A DNA stretch of 24,504 nucleotides, taken from the NCBI GenBank assembly GCA_002424305.1, contig DIQZ01000035.1, positions 1 through 24,504 of the forward strand, read 5' to 3'. This document shows, in pieces, positions 14,553 through 22,577 of the stretch; the first letter of the stretch is position 1, and every line of letters begins with the position of its first letter. This DNA comes from Firmicutes bacterium UBA5449 (GTDB lineage Bacteria > Bacillota > SHA-98 > UBA4971). The translations under genes and the position numbers were made by a program. Under the pieces are notes generated by a model. The model saw only the letters and a list, made by a program, of their open reading frames with translations. It was not told where the DNA came from and ran no database searches.

Positions 14553-15584
14553 CTACCAATAATTGACCATGGAATAAGGCGAAAACATTCCGCGTTCAGT
14601 GATGATGCCACTTACAAACTGTGGCGGCGTTACGTCAAATGCAGGATAATACCCCTTTGCTTTAGGCGTGGCAGTACGTTGCCTCAAGCACTGCAAAACC
14701 TCGTCAGAATCCCTCTCCTCTATAATTACGTCAACAGCTTTAGGAGCTTTCGGATCCGGTCCGTCACAAAATACGAAAAACGGAACACCGAAATGGTGAG
14801 CGCATATTGCAATCTGGAAAGTGCCTATCTTATTGATCACACTGCCGTCCATTGTGACCCTGTCAGCACCTGTGAAGAATTTGGAGATCATGCCTTTCGC
14901 CATAAGGTAAGCAGGCATATTATCTGTAACTACAGTGGTTTCGACCCCCATATCACACAGTGCGTCAGCTGTTAGCCGTGCACCTTGGAGATAAGGACGG
15001 GTCTCTGAGCAATAAGCCTTGATTTTCTTTCCCTGTTGAAGAGCAACATATACAGTATAGACGATTCCGCTTTCAGCCCAGCAGTGGTTCAAGATCGCGT
15101 CGCCGTCTGCAATGAGGCCGGCTCCTTGCTCTCCTATCGACAAGCCTCGTCTATGCCTGGCTTTAAACTCAGCATCAACCGCCGTAACTAATGCCTTCTC
15201 TATATCTTGTCCATCCTTTGCAGCCTCTTGCGCCACTTGCAGCATCTTCTCAGTCATTAGGACAATACTGTTGTTGGTGGGTCTCGTACTAATCAAGCAT
15301 TTTGCGGCCTTCTCAAGCTCCTCCAGCATGCCTTCATGAGACCGCCCCGCAGCTTCACGTGCAGCCTGTGCCATGCCATAACCTGCGCAAAAAGGAGGAC
15401 CACCGCTTTGGGTAACCATGTCTTTGATTGCTTTCGCCACATCTTCGTATGTCTTACAGCTCACAAACTTGACCTCAAAAGGATAAGCTCTGCGATCGAG
15501 AATCAGAACTTCCCCGTCTTCATAGCGAGCTGTATTCTCAGGCCTAATAAGGAATGGAAGTTCTACCGTCATCCCACGGGTCAC
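14553..15584 (-). CDS. Divergent MtnA-family sugar-1-phosphate isomerase (second copy)
   Basis: A homologue of methylthioribose-1-phosphate isomerase, 343 aa from the GTG at 15584. That start is chosen because GGAGG lies ten bases before it, while the GTG three codons earlier (overlapping the upstream stop as GTGA) directly abuts the ribosome site. It keeps the catalytic pair, C168 in NHCWAES and D241 in GADRVTMDG, and the ETRPYLQGARLT stretch. Two binding signatures have changed: RGAPAIG becomes GGPPFCAGYG, and RVAANGDTANKIGT becomes RVTMDGSVINKIGT. A related but distinct substrate, such as 5-deoxyribose-1-phosphate or a ribose phosphate, is therefore plausible. It is coupled to the phosphorylase gene just upstream, which would make its substrate. 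Its own physiological role is inferred. Confidence 0.85.
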   Translation of the reverse strand: MTRGMTVELPFLIRPENTARYEDGEVLILDRRAYPFEVKFVSCKTYEDVAKAIKDMVTQSGGPPFCAGYGMAQAAREAAGRSHEGMLEELEKAAKCLISTRPTNNSIVLMTEKMLQVAQEAAKDGQDIEKALVTAVDAEFKARHRRGLSIGEQGAGLIADGDAILNHCWAESGIVYTVYVALQQGKKIKAYCSETRPYLQGARLTADALCDMGVETTVVTDNMPAYLMAKGMISKFFTGADRVTMDGSVINKIGTFQIAICAHHFGVPFFVFCDGPDPKAPKAVDVIIEERDSDEVLQCLRQRTATPKAKGYYPAFDVTPPQFVSGIITERGMFSPYSMVNYW

Positions 15585-15589
15585 GTTGT

Positions 15590-16333
15590 TCACTCCTCCA
15601 ATAAGAGGTCTAAAGTAGCCAGGAAGAGTCTCTCAAGACGCCCCTTAGCTTCAGCAAAAATCTCTCCGACTTCTTCGTGGCGCACCTTGCCACGGAGCAT
15701 GCCTGCACCATAATTTGTAGTGACAGTCACTGTAGCGTAATCTATCTCCGCTTCATTGGCCAAAACGACTTCAGGCACAATTGTCATCCCGACAACGTCG
15801 CCTCCCACAAGCCTCATCATGGAGATCTCAGCCGGTGTCTCAAATCTAGGCCCTTCAGCCGAAACGTACGTACCGTAGGGGTGAATATGGATGTCATTGT
15901 CCTTTGCGGCTTCTAGGATCTTTTCTCTGAGAAACCCGGAAAATGGCTCAGTAACATCAACATGTTTGAAATTCGGGTCTTCTTCATCAAAGAATGTTCC
16001 TATCCTACGTCTTGTCCAATCTATAAACTGGGATAGTAGCACGAGTTCTCCCGGGGGTAGGAGCATATGTAACGAACCGACAGCTGCTGTGGACATCACA
16101 TACTCTACACCTAAATCCTTCATTGCCAAAATGTTTGCCCTGTAGTTGACTACGTGCGGCGGAAGAGAATGGGATGCTCCGTGTCTTGGCACGAAAGCTA
16201 TTTCTGAACCTTTATACTCAGCAATAGAAACACGAGCTGTGCCGTATTTATTCGTGACATCCTCTTCCCGGATAATGGGTAAACCCTCCAGCCTGTAAAA
16301 CCCAGTTCCTCCTATTATGCCGAACTTCGCCAT
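15590..16333 (-). CDS. mtnP: MTA/MTI phosphorylase-family nucleoside phosphorylase
   Basis: A purine nucleoside phosphorylase of the MTAP branch, splitting a 5'-thio or 5'-deoxy purine nucleoside with phosphate into base and sugar-1-phosphate. The 247-aa protein shows GIIGGTGFY (5-13), FVPRHGASHSLPPH (47-60), AEGPRFETPAE (159-169) and VGMTIVPEVVLANEAE (181-196), which are family signatures. Where adenine-specific MTAP has T-D-Y-D, this has T-N-Y-G (N207, G209), so both aspartates that recognise the 6-amino group are lost. A preference for 6-oxopurines, such as methylthioinosine, is inferred. ATG at 16333 with AAAGGAGG eight bases upstream. It is translationally linked to the divergent isomerase downstream and follows hemW by 66 bp. 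The symbol is used in the broad family sense. Confidence 0.88.
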   Translation of the reverse strand: MAKFGIIGGTGFYRLEGLPIIREEDVTNKYGTARVSIAEYKGSEIAFVPRHGASHSLPPHVVNYRANILAMKDLGVEYVMSTAAVGSLHMLLPPGELVLLSQFIDWTRRRIGTFFDEEDPNFKHVDVTEPFSGFLREKILEAAKDNDIHIHPYGTYVSAEGPRFETPAEISMMRLVGGDVVGMTIVPEVVLANEAEIDYATVTVTTNYGAGMLRGKVRHEEVGEIFAEAKGRLERLFLATLDLLLEE

Positions 16334-16399
16334 GTGTCAGGCCTCCTTTCATAACTTCCATTCATCGTTCCAGTGACGATTTCCTGCTCAGTTAGGTTG

Positions 16400-17554
16400 T
16401 CAAAGGAATTCTCGCATGGCTTCATTGGAAAGCATTAAACCGTGCCTGGTAAGCCTAAGCCTTCCGCCATCCCATTCAAGCAGTCCATGGGCTACCCCTT
16501 TCTCGATGGCTCCGGCAAAAACATCCCGCATTGACTTTCCGAAACGCTTGTGGAATTCTTCTTCCTCCACACCGTTTGCCATCCTTAGCCCTAGAATCAT
16601 CACAGTTGACATCTCATCGCTCTCTGTAAATGTCTCTTGCTCGTCAACCGCAGATCCGAACCTCATGATTGAATGTCGGTAGTCTCCGGGATCTTTCAGA
16701 TTGCTCCACCTTTCTCTACCCACATATGAATGCGCACCAGCCCCGAGGCTGATATATGGCGCCAAGCGCCAATAAATGATATTATGTCGACATTTAAACC
16801 CGGGGAGTGCAAAATTTGATATCTCATAATGCTCATACCCTGCTCGCTTCAGCCTATCCTTGGCAAGATAATACATGGCTATCTCGCAATCTTCGTCACA
16901 AGGCCTTATCGCTCCCGCTCTCACTTCATTCCATAACGGTGTCCCCTCTTCGAGCATCAGGCCGTAAGATGAGATATGTTCCGGTTCAAGCTCCATGACC
17001 AAGTCTAAGGTTTCCTCCCAATCCTTCATTGTCTGATCGGGAATAGCATATATGAGATCGATGTTTATGTTGTCAAACCCCACCTTGCGTGCAAGATAGA
17101 ATACTTCGACAGCGTCCAATGCACTGTGAGCCCGGCCCAGTCTCGCAAGAAGACTGTCATCCAGGGACTGAACTCCTATGCTTAACCGTGTCACTCCTGT
17201 ATCTCTCAGGCGCCTAAGCTTCTTGTGATCTACTGTCCGAGGATTGCATTCCACTGTTACCTCAGCATCACGCGCCACAGGGTACGCCTGAAAAATCTCA
17301 GTCAAAAGTGTCAACAGCGACTCCTCCGGAAGACATGTGGGGGTACCGCCTCCCAGATAAATCGTAACTACCTGTGCGCCTAGCTGTCTTACTGCTTCGG
17401 ACTGGATTTCTGCTTCTTTGTGAAGTGCCTCCATATACTGATTTATCAAAGCCTCCGGCATGTCAAAGGAGTTCAGGCAAAAGGAATTGAAGTCACAGTA
17501 ATTACACTTTTTCACGCAGAACGGTATATGGATATATAGACCAAGAGCCTTCAC
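16400..17554 (-). CDS. hemW: Heme chaperone HemW (radical SAM, formerly called HemN-like)
   Basis: Binds heme and a [4Fe-4S] cluster and is thought to deliver heme to membrane proteins. It is often misannotated as oxygen-independent coproporphyrinogen III oxidase. The cluster motif is C-V-K-K-C-N-Y-C (C13, C17, C20) followed by DFNS, without the extra cysteine that marks true HemN. YLGGGTPTCLP and GVQSLDD are radical SAM strands. HNIIYW is the HNxxYW heme-binding signature. The frame stays open far into lepA, but I place the start at GTG 17554, giving 384 aa, the normal family length, with AGGCGGAG upstream and a 29-bp gap from the lepA stop. The lepA-hemW order is the same in Bacillus; hrcA-dnaK, which follows there, is replaced here by the salvage genes. 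Confidence 0.94.
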   Translation of the reverse strand: MKALGLYIHIPFCVKKCNYCDFNSFCLNSFDMPEALINQYMEALHKEAEIQSEAVRQLGAQVVTIYLGGGTPTCLPEESLLTLLTEIFQAYPVARDAEVTVECNPRTVDHKKLRRLRDTGVTRLSIGVQSLDDSLLARLGRAHSALDAVEVFYLARKVGFDNINIDLIYAIPDQTMKDWEETLDLVMELEPEHISSYGLMLEEGTPLWNEVRAGAIRPCDEDCEIAMYYLAKDRLKRAGYEHYEISNFALPGFKCRHNIIYWRLAPYISLGAGAHSYVGRERWSNLKDPGDYRHSIMRFGSAVDEQETFTESDEMSTVMILGLRMANGVEEEEFHKRFGKSMRDVFAGAIEKGVAHGLLEWDGGRLRLTRHGLMLSNEAMREFL

Positions 17555-17583
17555 CTTGCCGGGTTGACTCCGCCTCAGTGTGC

Positions 17584-19380
17584 TTAGTCCACCTTGAGGA
17601 CAGCCATGAACGCTTCCTGGGGAATCTCCACATTCCCCAGTTGTTTCATGCGTCTTTTTCCTTCTTTTTGTTTCTCCAAGAGCTTTCGTTTTCGTGAGAT
17701 ATCTCCCCCATAGCATTTTTGCAGTACATTCTTCCGGATTGCCCGTACTGTTTCTCTCGCAATCACCCGAGAGCCTACGGCAGCCTGGATTGGCACATCG
17801 AAAAGCTGACGTGGAATAATCCCTCGCAACTTACTCACTAGCTGGCGTCCTCGCTCTTGCGCCTTTTCCTGATGGATCATGCATGAGAGCGCATCTACAG
17901 GTCGGTCGTTAAGGAGAATATCAAGCTTGACAAGATCTGACTCAAAATGTCCGATATATTCATAATCCAAAGATGCATAACCTCTGGTTCGCGACTTAAG
18001 CCGATCAAAGAAATCCAGAAGAATCTCTGAAAGAGGCAGGTCATAGACAAGCCTGACCCGGTTCTCACTCAAATACTCCATATCTTTATACTCACCACGC
18101 CTGTCTTGACATAGCTCCATTACAGGCCCAATATAGTCGGAAGGGGTAATGATAGTGGCATTAACAAATGGCTCTTCAATAGCCATGACTTTAGAAATTG
18201 GGGGTAACTTAGCCGGGCTGTCAATTTCTGCTGTTTCTCCGTCAGTTTTCCTTACTCTATATACGACACTCGGAGCTGTAGTTATCAGATCCAGATCAAA
18301 CTCACGTTCCAAGCGTTCTTGGATTATGTCCATGTGCAGGAGACCGAGGAAACCGCACCTAAAACCAAAGCCCAACGCAACCGATGTCTCAGGCTCGAAC
18401 ACAAGGGAAGCGTCATTTAACCTAAGTTTAGTCAGTGCATCACGAAGATCTTCGTAATCGCTGGTTTCTACAGGATAGAGCCCACAAAACACCATGGGCC
18501 TTACCTGCATGTACCCGGGGAGAGGAGCATCAGCTGGGGACTTGGCACAAGTGATCGTGTCACCGACACGCATGTCTTGCACATTTTTTACCCCGGCAGC
18601 CACGTACCCAACCTCACCTGCAGACAGAGATTGCGTCTCCTCCATATCAGGCCTAAAGACACCCAATTCCGTTACCTCAAATTCCTTATCGGTCGCCATC
18701 AGTTTTATCTGCGTGCCGGTCCCGAGATGTCCGTCCACAACTCTCGCATATGCAATGACTCCCCTATAAGCGTCAAAGTGCGAATCAAAAATTAGGGCTT
18801 TCAGGGGAGCATCAATATTGCCGCGCGGGGACGGGATTCTTTCAGCGATAGCCTCTAGCACCTCATGGACACCCTGACCGGTTTTGGCAGAAGCAAATAT
18901 GAACTCATCCGGCTCAAACCCAACGATATCCTGAAGCTCTCGTCTAACCCTGTCCGGATCCGCGTTGGGAAGGTCTATCTTGTTTATCACCGGGATCAAT
19001 ACAAGATCATTCTCCATGGCAAGATAGAGGTTAGCAAGGGTTTGAGCTTCAATCCCCTGAGACGCGTCAACAACCAGAAGCGCCCCCTCGCAGGCTGCAA
19101 GGCTACGAGAGACTTCATAACCGAAATCCACATGGCCAGGAGTATCGATAAGGTTAAAGATATATTCTTTGCCGTCAGGAGACCTATATGTGAGGCGTAC
19201 GGCTTTAGCTTTGATGGTAATGCCTCGCTCACGTTCCAGGTCCATGCTGTCTAGGACCTGATCAGTCATCTCCCGCTCGGAAATGGATGAAGTCGCCTCC
19301 AGAATTCTATCTGCAAGCGTTGATTTCCCGTGATCTATGTGGGCAATTATGCAAAAATTCCTTATATTGGAATCAGACAA
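17584..19380 (-). CDS. lepA: Elongation factor 4 (LepA) ribosomal GTPase
   Basis: A translational GTPase that acts on stalled ribosomes or in 30S biogenesis. The 598-aa length is standard. Visible are G1 AHIDHGKST (13-21), the switch stretch RERGITIKAKAV, G3 DTPGHVDF, G4 NKIDLPNADP and the G5 SAK(T) motif. The C-terminal EF4-specific domain contains GGDISRKRKLLEKQKEGKRRMKQLG near the end, diagnostic against EF-G. The start is TTG at 19380, supported by GGAGG ten bases upstream. It heads the unit lepA-hemW-mtnP-isomerase, with a good sigma-A-type promoter 70-100 bp upstream and divergent from arsR. Confidence 0.97.
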   Translation of the reverse strand: MSDSNIRNFCIIAHIDHGKSTLADRILEATSSISEREMTDQVLDSMDLERERGITIKAKAVRLTYRSPDGKEYIFNLIDTPGHVDFGYEVSRSLAACEGALLVVDASQGIEAQTLANLYLAMENDLVLIPVINKIDLPNADPDRVRRELQDIVGFEPDEFIFASAKTGQGVHEVLEAIAERIPSPRGNIDAPLKALIFDSHFDAYRGVIAYARVVDGHLGTGTQIKLMATDKEFEVTELGVFRPDMEETQSLSAGEVGYVAAGVKNVQDMRVGDTITCAKSPADAPLPGYMQVRPMVFCGLYPVETSDYEDLRDALTKLRLNDASLVFEPETSVALGFGFRCGFLGLLHMDIIQERLEREFDLDLITTAPSVVYRVRKTDGETAEIDSPAKLPPISKVMAIEEPFVNATIITPSDYIGPVMELCQDRRGEYKDMEYLSENRVRLVYDLPLSEILLDFFDRLKSRTRGYASLDYEYIGHFESDLVKLDILLNDRPVDALSCMIHQEKAQERGRQLVSKLRGIIPRQLFDVPIQAAVGSRVIARETVRAIRKNVLQKCYGGDISRKRKLLEKQKEGKRRMKQLGNVEIPQEAFMAVLKVD

Positions 19381-19451
19381 AGTTCGAGCACCTCCGTATT
19401 ACTAGGCGAATGAGGCCGAAAGAGCAAGAGTCTTGGCCACATCCAAGAGTT

Positions 19452-19480
19452 ATTATAACATCATCAAAAGACCGAAACAA
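19452..19480 (-). promoter_or_regulatory. Sigma-A-type promoter of lepA
   Basis: TTGTTT (19480-19475) and a perfect TATAAT (19457-19452) are separated by 17 bases on the minus strand, about 72 bp before the lepA TTG. The -35 box is weak, the -10 box perfect. Confidence 0.65.
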
Positions 19481-19515
19481 TTTATGTCACAAACCGCAGC
19501 AAATCGCGATTCGTA

Positions 19516-19563
19516 TTGACACGGTCCAAAATGAGGTTTAACATATTAGCGAATGGTAATATG
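19516..19563 (+). promoter_or_regulatory. arsR promoter with overlapping operator-like inverted repeat
   Basis: TTGACA (19516-19521), 17 bp, then TAACAT (19539-19544) form a plus-strand promoter. The perfect inverted repeat CATATTA (19542-19548) / TAATATG (19557-19563), with an 8-bp spacer, covers the end of the -10 box and the start point. This is the classical position and AT-rich form of an ArsR-family operator, so autorepression is likely. Confidence 0.6.
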
Positions 19564-19579
19564 AGTTTGCTGTTCATTT

Positions 19580-19960
19580 GTGCACCGGTACCATATTCAC
19601 AACGAGCATGTTATCAGTGGCAAGTTTGTTTATGGCTGTTTTGTCGCTGTTAGGGAGGTGGAGTCTATAGAACGATCGAGGGATCCGGTCCGGGCGTTTC
19701 GTGCACTAGGACAAGAAACACGTTTTAAGATCCTAGACCTGGTTTCATCAAAAGCGTTCAGTGTGGGGGAACTTGAGAAGCAACTCGGAGTTAGCCAATC
19801 CGCTATTTCTCAGCAACTTAAGATTCTTCACGAAGCCGGTCTGGTTAGGCTGCGTCGAGAAGGTAAGTATACTCTGTGCAGTATGAACCATTCACTCCTG
19901 GAAGAGGTGCGCAATCTTCTTACTATGCTTCTCGATGGGAAACACATGTTTAGTTTATAG
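19580..19960 (+). CDS. ArsR/SmtB-family winged-helix repressor
   Basis: A small dimeric DNA-binding regulator that usually leaves its operator on binding a metal or other ligand. The domain spans about residues 33-110: DPVRAFRALGQETRFKILDLV, then the helix-turn-helix GELEKQLGVSQSAISQQLKILHEAGLV and the wing LRREGKYTLCSM. The single cysteine in the wing, with no CxC or ELCVCDL motif, argues against a classic arsenic or cadmium sensor. The frame opens at GTG 19580, but the first ~25 residues are atypical. A strong GGGAGG at 19653 lies just before GTG 19658 and eight bases before an ATA codon at 19667, so the true start is probably near there. It precedes the radical SAM gene by 91 bp on the same strand and probably controls it. 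Confidence 0.85.
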   Translation: MHRYHIHNEHVISGKFVYGCFVAVREVESIERSRDPVRAFRALGQETRFKILDLVSSKAFSVGELEKQLGVSQSAISQQLKILHEAGLVRLRREGKYTLCSMNHSLLEEVRNLLTMLLDGKHMFSL

Positions 19961-20051
19961 GCATTTACTTGGTTTCATGTAAATAGCGTCCTAATTTCAT
20001 TATTCGCAACTGACCTGCTAATAACAGGTCTTCGCAAGGGAGGTAGACAAT

Positions 20052-21434
20052 ATGGCGTTTGAAGGCGCAAAAGCAATGCTTGGCGAAGCTGTTGTCAAGC
20101 AGATGCTAAAGTACCTGGCAAACGAACCCGAGAAAAACCTCGTCAAGATTCTTCAATGGGGAGAAACTTTGGCGCGCGAGCCTTTACATAAAGAATACGC
20201 TCGCACATGGATCAAAGCAATGGCAGATGAAGACAATAACTGGCGCAGACTGGCTATTAGAACTCTTAATCAGGTTTCTCCCACCGTCCGTGACAAGGCC
20301 GGCATTAACTTCTTTGTCCATGCCGGTATCCTGGCCCCTACTTACCGCAGGCGTACTGAGCAAAAATATGGTGTACACATACCATGGGCAATGCTTATAG
20401 ATCCTACAGGAAGGTGCAATCTCAGGTGCAAAGGCTGCTGGGCTGCAGAGTATGACCGTACCAAAGACATGGATTATGCTACTTTAGACAGGGTTATCGG
20501 TGAAGCAGAGAAACTTGGTATTCGCTTCATAGTAGTTTCAGGTGGTGAACCTACTGTCAGAATGGATGACCTCATGTCTCTGGCGAAAAAATATGACGAA
20601 CTTGTATTTCACGTATTTACAAATGGCACTTTGATTGACAAGGAAGCAGCACAGAAGTTTGCTGACATTGGAAATGTGACTTTTGCCATAAGCTTGGAAG
20701 GCTTTGAAAAAGAAACTGACGCCAGGCGTGGCAAAGGAGTCTTTAACAAAGTTATGCAAGCAATGGATAACCTGCGTGAAGCCGGTGTGGTATACGGTTT
20801 CTCAGCCACTTACAACAGAGAGACTACAGACATAGTAGGTAGCGATGAATTCATAGATCTGATGGTGGACAAGGGCTGCATCTTTGGCTGGTTGTTTACT
20901 TATGTGCCGGTCGGAGGAGAAGCTGATCTGAAGTACATGGCAACGCCTGAGCAGCGTCAACATATGTATAAGACAGTTAATAGATGGCGCTCTGAAAAAC
21001 CGATTTTCGTCGCAGACTTTTGGAATGACGGCTGGGTAACAGGTGGATGTATTGCAGGCGGACAATGCTACTTCCACATTAACGCCACAGGTGAAGTCGA
21101 ACCGTGTGCGTTTATCCATTTCGCAAATGTTAACATCAAAGACACAACTCTGCTGGAGGCCTTGAAATCACCTCTGTTCAAAGCGTATCAAGAATCAATA
21201 CCGTTTAATGAGAATCTCTTGAGACCATGTCCTATGATTGATAACCCTGAGAAACTTCAGCAACTCGTAGAGAAGTCAGGTGCTTATCCAACTCAAATCG
21301 ACAACCTGACTGCATCTGCTCTTTGCCAGCCACTCCACGGGTATGCGAAAGCATGGGGTGAGGTGGCAGACGATATTTGGGAGAAGAAGCATGCCCCGAA
21401 CAAGCAATGTAATTGTGGGCCAAAGACGACATAG
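20052..21434 (+). CDS. Radical SAM enzyme with C-terminal SPASM-like cysteine region, substrate unknown
   Basis: A 460-aa enzyme using SAM and a [4Fe-4S] cluster bound by C122, C126 and C129 (CNLRCKGC). SGGEP (163-167) binds the SAM amino group. About 110 residues precede the core and are mostly helical. The C-terminal part holds C333, C339, C352 (in YFHINATGEVEPC), C393, C425, and a terminal C-N-C (453, 455), a pattern suited to one or two auxiliary clusters as in SPASM proteins that modify peptides or small molecules. No precursor peptide gene is visible beside it. ATG at 20052 with GGGAGG eight bases upstream. It follows arsR, so induction by the ArsR ligand is likely. It ends at a strong shared terminator. 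The reaction is unknown; it resembles the MoaA/PqqE-like group only generally. Confidence 0.87.
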   Translation: MAFEGAKAMLGEAVVKQMLKYLANEPEKNLVKILQWGETLAREPLHKEYARTWIKAMADEDNNWRRLAIRTLNQVSPTVRDKAGINFFVHAGILAPTYRRRTEQKYGVHIPWAMLIDPTGRCNLRCKGCWAAEYDRTKDMDYATLDRVIGEAEKLGIRFIVVSGGEPTVRMDDLMSLAKKYDELVFHVFTNGTLIDKEAAQKFADIGNVTFAISLEGFEKETDARRGKGVFNKVMQAMDNLREAGVVYGFSATYNRETTDIVGSDEFIDLMVDKGCIFGWLFTYVPVGGEADLKYMATPEQRQHMYKTVNRWRSEKPIFVADFWNDGWVTGGCIAGGQCYFHINATGEVEPCAFIHFANVNIKDTTLLEALKSPLFKAYQESIPFNENLLRPCPMIDNPEKLQQLVEKSGAYPTQIDNLTASALCQPLHGYAKAWGEVADDIWEKKHAPNKQCNCGPKTT

Positions 21435-21515
21435 TTGTGGTAACCGGTAAACCACAATGCAGTTCGTTTCTTGCAGATAACGCTCAGTTCTTGATAGCAT
21501 TTTCTGCAGAACATC

Positions 21516-21562
21516 AAAAGCAGTCTGTAGGTATTGGCTTCTCACCTGCAGACTGCTTTTTT
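21516..21562 (+). terminator. Strong intrinsic terminator, probably bidirectional
   Basis: A 13-bp stem (21520-21532 with 21544-21556, one G-U) extended by AAAA/TTTT closes an 11-base loop and ends in TTTTTT on the plus strand. It ends the radical SAM transcript. On the minus strand the hairpin is followed by TTTTG, 102 bp past the metQ stop, so it can also end the met operon. Confidence 0.88.
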
Positions 21563-21663
21563 ACTTATGGGTTGTTTTTACCTAGAGGTTGCTTTTTCAA
21601 CCTTGATGTTGTTCATGTCTATATGTTCTTCAGTTCTGTATTTTCTTTAGCTTGTTGCATCAA

Positions 21664-22473
21664 CTAAAATTCGAGTCCGAAAGCAGGCACAACTGCACCA
21701 GGGTAATTCGCCTTTATGAATTCAGCCACTGCGTCTGACGTTAAAACCTTGGCAAGTTCTTTCAGAGCAGCATTATCCTTATCCTTTGTCCTTATCGCCA
21801 AGACATTTACATACGGCGAGTTAGCATCCTCTATGATAAGGGCATCTCTGGTTGCAACAAGCCCCGCCTCAAGAGCATAATTTGAGTTTATCACAGCAAG
21901 ATCCAAGTCCTCAAGTGACCTTGGGAGTTGTGCTGCCTCAAGCTCTATGACTTGAATGTTTCTGGGATTTGAAACAATGTCATACTTAGTCGCGGCAATA
22001 CCCGCGTTTTTATCAAGTTCGATAATACCTGCCCTCTCTAAAAGCAGCAGAGCTCTCCCACCGTTTGTGGGGTCACTTGGAATTCCGACTTTGGCCTTGT
22101 TCTTCAGGTCATCGAGGTTTTTCACTTTCTTTGAGTATGCTCCCATAGGCTCAATGTGCACCCGTGCAATGTAAGTAATGTTGAGACGTCTTGCTTCCGC
22201 AAAATCCTCAAGATAAGGAATATGCTGAAAGTAGTTGGCGTCAATGTCTCCGTCATCCAACGCAATGTTGGGAGTAACATAGTCAGTAAATTCAATGACT
22301 TCCAACTGGATGCCTTTCGCCTCAAGAATCGGTTTTGCGATTTCAAGTATTTCTGCATGGGGAACAGGCGTCGCTCCGATTCTCAGCTTCATAGGCTCTA
22401 CTGCCTCACTGCTTGCTCCTCCGGCACATAAGACCAACATAAGCATCAAAGCTACCACCAATGTTTTCTTCAT
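21664..22473 (-). CDS. metQ: Methionine ABC transporter substrate-binding protein (NlpA family)
   Basis: Captures D/L-methionine outside the cell for the MetNI importer. The 269-aa precursor has a signal peptide (MKKTLVVALMLMLVL) and then C16. The mature part shows KLRIGATPVPHAEILE, EFTDYVTPNIALDDGDIDANYFQHIPYLE and GIPSDPTNGGRALLLL, family signatures that line the ligand site. The lipobox reads L-V-L-C: leucine at -1 is atypical, since small residues are expected there. Lipidation at C16 is thus less certain than usual, but family membership makes it likely. ATG at 22473 with AGGAGG just upstream. It is last in metN-metI-metQ, 104 bp after metI, and therefore under the upstream SAM riboswitch. 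Confidence 0.95.
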   Translation of the reverse strand: MKKTLVVALMLMLVLCAGGASSEAVEPMKLRIGATPVPHAEILEIAKPILEAKGIQLEVIEFTDYVTPNIALDDGDIDANYFQHIPYLEDFAEARRLNITYIARVHIEPMGAYSKKVKNLDDLKNKAKVGIPSDPTNGGRALLLLERAGIIELDKNAGIAATKYDIVSNPRNIQVIELEAAQLPRSLEDLDLAVINSNYALEAGLVATRDALIIEDANSPYVNVLAIRTKDKDNAALKELAKVLTSDAVAEFIKANYPGAVVPAFGLEF

Positions 22474-22540
22474 GTCTTTCTCCTCCTCTTCTTCTTTATG
22501 TTGCTATATTGAGCAGCCCTTTCCCTGAAGACGCTGTATA

Positions 22541-22554
22541 CCCGGCGCCCCGGG
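22541..22554 (-). other. GC-rich hairpin between metI and metQ
   Basis: CCCGG-CGCC-CCGGG (22541-22554) forms a tight 5-bp stem with no T-run in the 104-bp metI-metQ gap. It could protect or process the message and set the metQ to metI ratio, but this is inference. Confidence 0.3.
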
Positions 22555-22577
22555 AACGGAACTTGCTGACAGCACAC

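Noticed and set aside
14496..14975. A 159-codon plus-strand frame opposite the second isomerase
   Set aside because: It is antisense to a well-supported gene and has no ribosome site or recognisable motif.
16400..17716. HemW with a 54-residue N-terminal extension
   Set aside because: The extension overlaps the end of lepA in another frame and resembles nothing; the GTG at 17554 gives the normal length.
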